Shown here in pieces: positions 1-5,510 of a stretch of 7,087 bases of DNA. A program made the position numbers and the translations under genes. This DNA comes from an uncultured Taibaiella sp. (lineage in GTDB: Bacteria; Bacteroidota; Bacteroidia; Chitinophagales; Chitinophagaceae), in assembly GCA_937871155.1 (NCBI GenBank), contig CALMXV010000233.1, positions 1 through 7,087 of the forward strand, given 5' to 3'. A model generated the notes under the pieces. That model was not told the DNA's origin, did not search any database, and was given only the letters and a program-made list of their open reading frames with translations. Position 1 is the stretch's first letter, and the number at the start of each line of letters is the position of its first letter.

Positions 1-35
1 TGTTTCAGCTCAAAGAAGAATATTTCAGAAAACAT
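1..35 (-). CDS. Probable ABC-2 type permease, N-terminal fragment cut by the window edge
   Basis: An ATG at 33-35 on the minus strand opens a frame that reads MFSEIFFFELK before the window ends, giving 11 full codons. It starts 9 bases after the stop codon of the ABC ATPase gene, which is the usual arrangement for an ATPase followed by its membrane partner. The short N-terminus (a few residues, a hydrophobic stretch, then an F-E-L-K motif) is of the type I know from ABC-2 permeases of Bacteroidota, some of which are fused to an M1-type aminopeptidase. Only a dozen residues are visible, so the assignment rests mainly on gene order; the start codon itself is well placed. It is presumably co-transcribed with the ATPase. 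Confidence 0.45.
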   Translation of the reverse strand, partial: MFSEIFFFELK

Positions 36-44
36 AGGTAGCGT

Positions 45-914
45 TTAGTTTTTAGTGATCGTAGTGAAATAAACATCTTCCAAATCAGAAGCTACCGATT
101 CAAAACCACCATCGGGTTGTTTTTCAGCATATACATGAATAGCGAGTTTCCCTTCAAGAGATTTTGAAGATATGACGGTATAATTTTTTCTATACGCTTC
201 AAATTCACTTCGCTCAATCATCTTTTTCCAAATCTTACCTTGTACCGTTTCTTGTGCTTGAGAAGGGGTTCCTTCAAACAAGATGGTGCCTTTATTCATC
301 ACTACCATATTATTGCAAAGACTTTTCACATCATCTACTATATGGGTTGAAAGGATAACAATTATTTGCTCACCAATTTCACTTAACAAGTTATGAAATC
401 GATTTCTTTCTGTAGGGTCAAGACCCGCTGTAGGCTCATCTACGATGATGAGTTTAGGATTTCCCAAAAGGGCTTGTGCTATTCCAAAACGTTGACGCAT
501 ACCACCGGAATAGTCACTTACATTTCGGTTGCGTGCTTCGTATAGGTTGGTTTGTTGCAATAGCGCTTGAACAATTTCTTTACGTTCATTTTTATTACTG
601 ATTCCTTTTAAAACAGCAAAATGTGTAAGTAAATCCATTGCCGATACTTTAGGATAAAAACCAAAATCTTGCGGAAGATACCCTAAGGTTTTTCGGAGTG
701 CTGTTTTGTCGTTTAATATATCAATATCACCTAAGGTAATGCTGCCTGTATCGGGGTCTTGTAAAGTAGCTATCGTGCGCATTAAGGTGGATTTGCCGGC
801 ACCATTAGGACCCAACAACCCAAACATTCCTTTGTGGATAGTAAGATTTACATTGTTTAAAGCTTTTAATCCGTTACTGTATGTTTTGCTAACATTAGCG
901 ATACGTAGCTCCAT
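45..914 (-). CDS. ABC transporter ATP-binding protein
   Basis: This 289-residue protein is the nucleotide-binding subunit of an ABC transporter, hydrolysing ATP at the cytoplasmic face of the inner membrane to drive a permease. All motifs are present: Walker A GPNGAGKST (35-43), Q-loop Gln82, signature YSGGMRQR (135-142), Walker B LIIVDE (155-160) with catalytic Glu160, D-loop GLDP (164-167) and switch His191. The catalytic core ends near residue 220. The remaining 70 residues form a C-terminal extension with no motif I recognise, a common feature of ATPases paired with ABC-2 permeases. The start ATG (912-914) leaves about eight residues before the first beta-strand motif, as is usual. A likely permease begins 9 bases downstream. 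The substrate cannot be told from this subunit; export of a small molecule or a role in surface or protein processing are possibilities. The family assignment is secure, the specific role unknown. Confidence 0.93.
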   Translation of the reverse strand: MELRIANVSKTYSNGLKALNNVNLTIHKGMFGLLGPNGAGKSTLMRTIATLQDPDTGSITLGDIDILNDKTALRKTLGYLPQDFGFYPKVSAMDLLTHFAVLKGISNKNERKEIVQALLQQTNLYEARNRNVSDYSGGMRQRFGIAQALLGNPKLIIVDEPTAGLDPTERNRFHNLLSEIGEQIIVILSTHIVDDVKSLCNNMVVMNKGTILFEGTPSQAQETVQGKIWKKMIERSEFEAYRKNYTVISSKSLEGKLAIHVYAEKQPDGGFESVASDLEDVYFTTITKN

Positions 915-956
915 ATGTTTAAGAAGATGATAATTTAAAAAAGGAATAAATGTAGT

Positions 957-986
957 GAATGATATGATTATCTGTCTAAGTTCAAA
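957..986 (-). promoter_or_regulatory. Weak candidate promoter for the ABC transporter genes
   Basis: The ABC ATPase gene lies just beyond the GDH terminator, so it should have its own promoter in 915-1023. The best Bacteroidota-like match (-33 TTTG, -7 TAnnTTTG) that I see is TTTG (983-986), 18 bases, then TATCATTC (957-964), which differs from the -7 consensus at two positions. An alternative TTTG at 1008-1011 has a TAGTTTTT box only 15 bases away. The leader is very AT-rich, so chance matches are likely. Confidence 0.2.
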
Positions 987-1023
987 AAACTAACAGTAGT
1001 ATATTAACAAATCCTATAAACGT

Positions 1024-1051
1024 AAAAAGCCGCTACAATTGTAACGGCTTT
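1024..1051 (-). terminator. Rho-independent terminator after the glutamate dehydrogenase gene
   Basis: The arms AAAGCCG (1026-1032) and CGGCTTT (1045-1051) form a 7-bp stem. After one mismatch it continues through TACA/TGTA-type pairs to a short AATT loop. Read on the minus strand, the right-hand side of the hairpin runs into TTTTT (complement of A1024-A1028). It lies about 28 bases after the GDH stop codon and separates that gene from the ABC transporter genes. Confidence 0.75.
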
Positions 1052-1079
1052 CATAAATGTATGATTTACTCTTGAACGA

Positions 1080-2519
1080 CTAAGGGAAAATTCCTAACTC
1101 TTCATAAGCAACTCCAATTTTATTGATAGAAACTACAAAGGCTGCTGTACGCATATCTTGAATGTTTAGACTTTTAAGGCTATCGCGAATCTCGTGGTAT
1201 GAACCTATCATCGTATCTTCTAAACCTGAGTACACTAAATCAACTTCATCAGGACCATGTACTAAATGTTGGCGTTCTATTTCTGTTACCGATTTACCTG
1301 TCAAGCTTTCTACTGTTTTGATAATAGAAGCGTTTTGATTTTCTGCAAAACGTTTATCCATACGTCCAAAACGAACGTGGCTCAAATTTTTCAACCATTC
1401 AAAATAAGAAACTGTAACCCCTCCTGCATTTAAATACATATCCGGAACGATAATACAACCTTTAGCATTTAAGATTTCATCTGCTTCTGGTGTCAATGGC
1501 CCGTTCGCGCCTTCACCAATAATTTTAGCTTTGATACGAGCTGCATTAGTTTCGTTGATTACATTTTCTAAAGCCGCAGGAATAAGGATGTCACAATCCA
1601 TTTCTAAGGTTTCGCTGCTATTAGCAATAAATGTAGCACCAGGGAAATTGGCTAAAGAACCGGTAGCTTTGCGATGAGCTACTACTTCTTCCAATGCAAG
1701 TCCATTAGCATTATACAAGCCGCCTTCGTACTCTGCTATGCCTACAAGAATAGCACCTGCTTCATAGAAAAATTTAGCAGCATGATATCCCACATTACCT
1801 AAGCCTTGAACGATGACACGCTTTCCTTGGATTCCGGTACTCAAACCCAGACGATTCATATCTTCCGGAACATTACATAATTCACGAACACCATAGAAAA
1901 CGCCTAAGCCTGTTGCTTCGGTACGTCCGCGAACCCCACCTTGCGATACCGGCTTACCAGTTACACAGCCTAATGAGTTGATATCACCAGGGTTTAATGA
2001 AGCATAAGTATCCGCAATCCAACTCATCTCACGAGCACCGGTACCATAGTCTGGTGCTGGAACGTCAATACCTGCGCCAATAAAGTTTTTCTTCACTAAC
2101 TCAGAGGTATAACGGCGAGTGATTTTTTCTAGTTCATATACTGAATAGTTTTTAGGATTGATTCGGATACCGCCTTTAGCGCCTCCAAATGGTACGTTTA
2201 CAATAGCACATTTGTAGGTCATCAAAGCCGCCAAAGCCATTACCTCATCTTGGTTGACATCCATACTATAGCGGATACCGCCTTTACAAGGTAATTTATG
2301 ATGAGAGTGTTGAACACGATAGGCTTCGATAACCTCTGTTTTCTCTCCAATTCGTACCGGAAATTTCACTCGATATACCGAATTACACGCTTTTATTTGC
2401 TCCAAAATACCGGATTCAAATCTTGTATAACCTGCTGCTTTATCGAAGTTGCGTTCTACGCCTTGAAAAAAGCTATAGTGTTGTTGTGCTGCCATAGGTG
2501 CGCCATTTTTTTCTAACAT
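1080..2519 (-). CDS. gdh: Glu/Leu/Phe/Val dehydrogenase family protein, probably glutamate dehydrogenase
   Basis: This 479-residue cytoplasmic enzyme most likely interconverts glutamate and 2-oxoglutarate plus ammonia. The N-terminal substrate domain has the KGGIRY segment (79-84), Lys103, the active-site signature VPFGGAKGG (109-117) with catalytic Lys115, and the PAPD motif with catalytic Asp157. The C-terminal Rossmann domain has GLGNVG (239-244). The second strand ends in an acidic residue (Glu263 in GIAEYEGG), which in this superfamily tends to favour NAD over NADP; that is inference. The length is slightly above the 410-450 residues common for the family, mainly through an extended N-terminus. 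The ATG at 2517-2519 is the first in frame; Met9 is a possible alternative, but the homology-like sequence begins well after both. The gene starts 41 bases after the ccmD-like gene with no recognisable promoter or terminator between them, so it may be read as the last gene of the upstream unit. Leucine or phenylalanine dehydrogenases share these motifs, but they are shorter and glutamate is the better guess. Confidence 0.92.
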   Translation of the reverse strand: MLEKNGAPMAAQQHYSFFQGVERNFDKAAGYTRFESGILEQIKACNSVYRVKFPVRIGEKTEVIEAYRVQHSHHKLPCKGGIRYSMDVNQDEVMALAALMTYKCAIVNVPFGGAKGGIRINPKNYSVYELEKITRRYTSELVKKNFIGAGIDVPAPDYGTGAREMSWIADTYASLNPGDINSLGCVTGKPVSQGGVRGRTEATGLGVFYGVRELCNVPEDMNRLGLSTGIQGKRVIVQGLGNVGYHAAKFFYEAGAILVGIAEYEGGLYNANGLALEEVVAHRKATGSLANFPGATFIANSSETLEMDCDILIPAALENVINETNAARIKAKIIGEGANGPLTPEADEILNAKGCIIVPDMYLNAGGVTVSYFEWLKNLSHVRFGRMDKRFAENQNASIIKTVESLTGKSVTEIERQHLVHGPDEVDLVYSGLEDTMIGSYHEIRDSLKSLNIQDMRTAAFVVSINKIGVAYEELGIFP

Positions 2520-2560
2520 AAATGTATTTTAAAATTTTTGTTGAATATCGATTTTAGTAA

Positions 2561-2800
2561 TTAACGAATGTTGTTTTTTTCTAAGTTGGTTATTTTCTTA
2601 TCGAGGCGAATTAAGTAGATAATGATGCCGGCAAATATGGTTGCCAATACCAATACAACTACGAATATTTTTCCATTGCTACGCATAGCATCAGCCATTT
2701 CTGGCACATCTTGCTGTGCCCAAGAGTTTGTATGAGTAAGCAACAACATTATGATGCTTAATAAAGAAAACAGTAAAGAAGTTTTAAGCTTCATTTTCAT
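2561..2800 (-). CDS. ccmD: CcmD family protein (small cytochrome c maturation membrane protein)
   Basis: This 79-residue membrane protein has a basic N-terminus, a hydrophobic segment at about 8-23 ending in an NSWAQQ-like cleavage region (probable signal peptide), then SNGK followed by a transmembrane segment at about 46-64. After that comes a short charged tail, IRLDKKITNLEKN, of the kind found in Bacteroidota CcmD proteins. In System I cytochrome c maturation CcmD helps release heme-loaded CcmE from the CcmABC complex. That role is known for proteobacterial homologues and inferred here. The gene overlaps the 3' end of ccmC by 17 bases (11 if Met3 is the start), indicating translational coupling. 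Unlike the single-helix proteobacterial CcmD it carries an apparent signal peptide. The assignment rests on the tail motif and on the position next to ccmC; short membrane proteins give weak family scores. Confidence 0.75.
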   Translation of the reverse strand: MKMKLKTSLLFSLLSIIMLLLTHTNSWAQQDVPEMADAMRSNGKIFVVVLVLATIFAGIIIYLIRLDKKITNLEKNNIR

Positions 2801-3449
2801 ATTGGTGTTGTAAATAATAAATTCTTACTCGTAAGGTAGCCATCCATAAACCTAACAAAAACCATCCTATAACGGCAGGGTAAAAGATTAAGCGCATCTG
2901 GCTATCTAAATCATAAGCATTAAAACCAGGGTTTCCTCCATTACCGGGATGTAATGAATCCACCATTCTGGGTAAGATAAATAATAAAGGAACCATTAAT
3001 GCAAAGGAAAAAATATTGTAAACAGCTGCTAGCTTCGCTCGTTTTTCTTCATCCTTCATACCGCCTCTCAAGATGAGATAAGCAAAGTACATCAACATAC
3101 AAACGGCTGTTGCCAATTGTTTCGGGTCGTTGCTCCAAGCTTCGCCCCAGGTATAATTTGCCCATTCCATGCCTGTAAGCATCCCTAATATGCTAAACAA
3201 AACACCCACTTTAATAAAGGCAACAGATTTGAAATCATCTTTAATATCACCGCTTCGTAAATATTTAATGGCATATACAAAGGAGATGGTAAAGAGTAAT
3301 ATCATCCCAAACCACATGGGTACATGGAAGTAAAGATTGCGGATACTTTCGTTGATAATGAATCGAGCGGGAACTGGCAATAATATCCCGCCAATGATTG
3401 TATAAGTTAACAGTGCTACACAGATTATTTTCCACCAAGTTTGGCGCAT
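2784..3449 (-). CDS. ccmC: Cytochrome c biogenesis protein CcmC/CcsA (heme-handling membrane protein)
   Basis: This 221-residue inner-membrane protein belongs to the heme-handling family with a tryptophan-rich WWD-type motif. CcmC loads heme onto the chaperone CcmE on the periplasmic side for attachment to c-type cytochromes. About six hydrophobic segments are visible (roughly 8-25, 42-62, 76-94, 112-128, 143-160, 187-206), matching the six-helix CcmC topology. The two conserved axial-type histidines are His42 in FHVPMW and His167 in SLHPGNGG. Between them lies the motif WGEAWSNDPKQ (101-111), a reduced version of the proteobacterial WGxWWxWDxR. The start ATG (3447-3449) fits the family length of about 220-245 residues. 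It lies 38 bases after fabH and overlaps ccmD. CcmA, CcmB, CcmE and CcmF are not in the window. A larger CcsA of System II is excluded by the short length. Confidence 0.88.
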   Translation of the reverse strand: MRQTWWKIICVALLTYTIIGGILLPVPARFIINESIRNLYFHVPMWFGMILLFTISFVYAIKYLRSGDIKDDFKSVAFIKVGVLFSILGMLTGMEWANYTWGEAWSNDPKQLATAVCMLMYFAYLILRGGMKDEEKRAKLAAVYNIFSFALMVPLLFILPRMVDSLHPGNGGNPGFNAYDLDSQMRLIFYPAVIGWFLLGLWMATLRVRIYYLQHQYENEA

Positions 3450-3487
3450 GTAGAAACTAAAATTTCGGTAAAGGTAAATTAATTCTT

Positions 3488-4486
3488 CTATTGCGCATCA
3501 TATGCCCATTTGATATACGTTGCTCCCCAAGTGAAGCCTCCGCCAAAAGCTGCAAGGATAATATTATCTCCCTTATGCAATTGATTTTCCCACTCCCAAA
3601 GACAAAGTGGCAAGGTCCCATTTGTTGTGTTTCCAAATTTTTGGATGTTGATCATTACTTTCTCTTCCGGTAGCCCCATGCGCTCTGAGGTAGCTGCAAT
3701 GATACGTTTATTGGCTTGATGCGGAACTAACCAAGCTATATCATCTGCTGTAAGCCCATTCCGCTCCATGATTTCAGCTGCTACATCAGCCATATTTTTC
3801 ACTGCAAATTTGAAAACCGTTTGCCCTTCTTGATACACAAAATGTTCTTTAGCCATGACGGTTTCTACCGTAGCGGGTTTTACTGAGCCGCCAGCTTTTT
3901 GATGTAAGAATGCCCTACCTGAACCATCTGTTTTCAATATGCTATCTTGAATACCGACGCCTTCCGTTGTAGGCTCTAGCAATACACAACCGGCACCATC
4001 ACCAAAGATGATACAAGTAGCTCTGTCTTCATAGTTGAGTATGCTGCTCATTTTATCCACTCCTACCACAATTACTTTCTTGTTTCGCCCGGATTCGATA
4101 AATTGTGCACCAGTAGTTAATGCAAAAAGAAAACCGCTACAAGCTGCACTTACATCATAACCAAAAGCATTCACTAAGCCTGCTTTATCTGCTATAACAT
4201 TTGCTGTAGCCGGAAACTGAAAATCAGGAGTGGTCGTAGCACAGATGATGAGCTCTATCTCTTGAGGCTTAATATTTCTTTTGCTTAATAAATTTTTGAT
4301 AGCTTCTACTGCCATGTCTGAACTACCCTTTCCTTCTCCTTTCAGTATTCTTCTTTCTTTGATACCGGTACGAGTGGTAATCCATTCGTCTGTAGTATCC
4401 ACAATAGTTTCCAATTCTTTATTAGTAAGAATATAGTCCGGAACATAACCACCTACAGCGGTGATAGCAGCCTGAATTTTCTGCAT
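3488..4486 (-). CDS. fabH: Beta-ketoacyl-ACP synthase III
   Basis: This 332-residue cytoplasmic condensing enzyme starts type II fatty acid synthesis by joining an acyl-CoA primer (acetyl or, for branched iso fatty acids, isobutyryl/isovaleryl-CoA) to malonyl-ACP. The thiolase-fold triad is complete: Cys116 in DVSAACSGF, His256 in VPHQANKR and Asn286 in FGNTTNG. The N-terminal [14 protein letters not shown] (33-46) and the C-terminal [10 protein letters not shown] (312-321) are also typical of FabH. The length matches the family (about 315-335). The start ATG (4484-4486) places the first beta-strand right after it. Bacteroidota make much iso-C15 acid, so branched primers are plausible, but primer choice cannot be read from these motifs. 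The usual neighbours plsX and rpmF are absent; fabG precedes it by 137 bases and ccmC follows it by 38. A second fabH elsewhere in the genome is common in this phylum. Confidence 0.96.
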   Translation of the reverse strand: MQKIQAAITAVGGYVPDYILTNKELETIVDTTDEWITTRTGIKERRILKGEGKGSSDMAVEAIKNLLSKRNIKPQEIELIICATTTPDFQFPATANVIADKAGLVNAFGYDVSAACSGFLFALTTGAQFIESGRNKKVIVVGVDKMSSILNYEDRATCIIFGDGAGCVLLEPTTEGVGIQDSILKTDGSGRAFLHQKAGGSVKPATVETVMAKEHFVYQEGQTVFKFAVKNMADVAAEIMERNGLTADDIAWLVPHQANKRIIAATSERMGLPEEKVMINIQKFGNTTNGTLPLCLWEWENQLHKGDNIILAAFGGGFTWGATYIKWAYDAQ

Positions 4487-4521
4487 AGAAATTTTTTAGG
4501 AACGTAAAATTAAGCAATTTG

Positions 4522-4529
4522 CAAGTATA
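4522..4529 (-). promoter_or_regulatory. Candidate -7 promoter element before fabH
   Basis: On the minus strand 4522-4529 reads TATACTTG, one base off the Bacteroidota -7 consensus TAnnTTTG. It lies about 35 bases before the fabH start codon, in the widest gap (4487-4622) of the five-gene unit. I see no TTG-type -33 element at the expected distance, so this is only suggestive. If real, it would give fabH and the genes behind it a second promoter. Confidence 0.25.
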
Positions 4530-4622
4530 GTAGTTATCCTTAACGGAAGTGTTTTTTATTACTTCGTTTACTGTTGATCTCTATTACTTAATACAAGTTC
4601 TTTCGAACAATTTTTTAAGCTT

Positions 4623-5369
4623 TTACACATTCATTCCTCCGCAGACTCCTATCACCTGACCGGTAACATAATTGCTCATGTTGCTCGCCAAAAACAAGGC
4701 TACATCAGCAATTTCTTCCGGCTTGCCAAAGCGAGCCATCGGTATTTTTTCAAACCACTTCTCGGCACCTCCATCTTGTAAATAATGGGTCATATCCGTT
4801 TCAATAAAACCAGGAGCTATGGCATTGCAACGTACATTACGACTGCCTAATTCTTGAGCTATTGATTTGGTAAACCCTATGATACCTGCTTTAGATGCGG
4901 CATAACTACTCTGTCCAGGATTGCCCTTTACTCCTACAATTGAACTCATGTTGATGATGCTACCCGAGCGGTTTTTCATCATCGGTTTTATCACTTGTTT
5001 AGTAAGGTTATAAACCGATTTTAGGTTGGCTTGTATTACGTCATCCCATTGTTCTGGTGTGAGGCGTAGCAATAGATTGTCTTTAGAAATACCGGCATTA
5101 TTGACACAGATATCTACAGTACCAAATTCTTTAATCACCTCATTCACCAAGGCCTCTGCAGCTTCATAGCTGGCGGCATCTGACTTATAGGCTTTTGCTT
5201 TTACACCAAAAGCTTGTATCTTTTCTTCCAATGCTTTTGCCTTTTCCTCTGATGATAAATAGGTAAAAGCTATGTTAGCACCTTGCTCTGCAAACTTTAA
5301 TGCAATTGCCTCACCTATGCCTCGGCTTCCTCCAGTGATAATAGCGGTTTTATGTTCTAGTAATTTCAT
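4623..5369 (-). CDS. fabG: 3-oxoacyl-[acyl-carrier-protein] reductase
   Basis: This 248-residue classical short-chain dehydrogenase reduces 3-oxoacyl-ACP to 3-hydroxyacyl-ACP with NADPH, the first reduction of each fatty acid elongation cycle. Visible motifs are the cofactor loop TGGSRGIG (12-19), NNAG (90-93), and the catalytic tetrad Asn115, Ser143 (MSSIVG), Tyr156 and Lys160 (SSYAASK). APGFIETDM (185-193) and the C-terminal VTGQVIGVCGGM (235-246), typical of FabG, are also present. Arg16 in the glycine loop agrees with NADPH use. I chose the ATG at 5367-5369. The frame extends 18 codons further to 5423, but that stretch encodes a non-conserved, cysteine/phenylalanine-rich sequence overlapping a promoter-like region, and FabG normally begins only a few residues before the first strand. 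The gene is the first in a unit followed by fabH. Other SDR activities are possible, but the full-length similarity and the fabH neighbour favour FabG. Confidence 0.95.
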   Translation of the reverse strand: MKLLEHKTAIITGGSRGIGEAIALKFAEQGANIAFTYLSSEEKAKALEEKIQAFGVKAKAYKSDAASYEAAEALVNEVIKEFGTVDICVNNAGISKDNLLLRLTPEQWDDVIQANLKSVYNLTKQVIKPMMKNRSGSIINMSSIVGVKGNPGQSSYAASKAGIIGFTKSIAQELGSRNVRCNAIAPGFIETDMTHYLQDGGAEKWFEKIPMARFGKPEEIADVALFLASNMSNYVTGQVIGVCGGMNV

Positions 5370-5392
5370 GTATTGAATTTTTTTACAAAATA

Positions 5393-5424
5393 TAAAAATA
5401 CGTAGGCAAGTTAAGAATGCCAAA
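5393..5424 (-). promoter_or_regulatory. Candidate promoter for fabG and the following unit
   Basis: On the minus strand TTTG (5421-5424) is followed after 20 bases by TATTTTTA (5393-5400), which resembles the Bacteroidota pair TTTG / TAnnTTTG with one mismatch in the -7 box. An overlapping alternative -7 box TATATTTT lies at 5387-5394. The box ends about 24 bases before the fabG start codon and lies just downstream of a terminator, where a promoter is expected. The spacer is very AT-rich, so confidence is limited. Confidence 0.3.
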
Positions 5425-5433
5425 CGCAGTTTT

Positions 5434-5446
5434 CAAATTGAATTTG
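5434..5446. repeat. 13-bp perfect palindrome upstream of fabG
   Basis: CAAATTGAATTTG is a perfect inverted repeat with 6-base half-sites around a central G. It lies ten bases upstream of the candidate -33 element of fabG and just after the terminator of the secreted-protein gene. Its size and place would suit a repressor or activator site, but AT-rich palindromes of this size arise by chance and I cannot name a regulator. Confidence 0.2.
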
Positions 5447-5452
5447 GAACTT

Positions 5453-5490
5453 AAAAAAGCCGCCATCAAATTTTACTTTGAGGCGGCTTT
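5453..5490 (-). terminator. Rho-independent terminator after the T9SS-secreted protein gene
   Basis: The arms AAAGCCGCC (5456-5464) and GGCGGCTTT (5482-5490) form a 9-bp GC-rich stem. It continues, after a single bulged A5465, with TCAAA/TTTGA to a six-base loop (5471-5476). On the minus strand the hairpin is followed directly by TTTTTT (complement of A5453-A5458). It lies 20 bases after the stop codon of the secreted protein and has no matching T-tract on the plus strand, so it acts in the minus direction. Confidence 0.87.
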
Positions 5491-5510
5491 GATATATGAA
5501 CAATGAAAAA

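Noticed and set aside
706..930. Plus-strand open frame of 74 codons opposite the ABC ATPase
   Set aside because: It lies antisense to a well-supported gene with all ABC motifs and its translation has no recognisable features.
2298..2516. Plus-strand open frame of 72 codons opposite the start of gdh
   Set aside because: It is antisense to conserved GDH sequence; the Cys/Phe-rich translation looks like a by-product of the opposite-strand codons.
2526..2535. ATTTTAAAAT palindrome in the gdh leader
   Set aside because: It consists only of A and T in an AT-rich spacer, so it is expected by chance.
3491..3673. Plus-strand open frame of 60 codons opposite the fabH 3' end
   Set aside because: It overlaps the conserved FabH C-terminus, and nothing upstream suggests expression.
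4597..4608. Small hairpin GTTC-TTTC-GAAC followed on the plus strand by a T-run, possible terminator
   Set aside because: The stem has only 4 base pairs, the T-tract is on the plus strand where there is no gene, and the minus strand has no T-tract after it.
5370..5423. N-terminal extension of FabG by 18 residues to an earlier ATG
   Set aside because: FabG proteins begin a few residues before the first strand; the extension is not family-like and overlaps the probable promoter.
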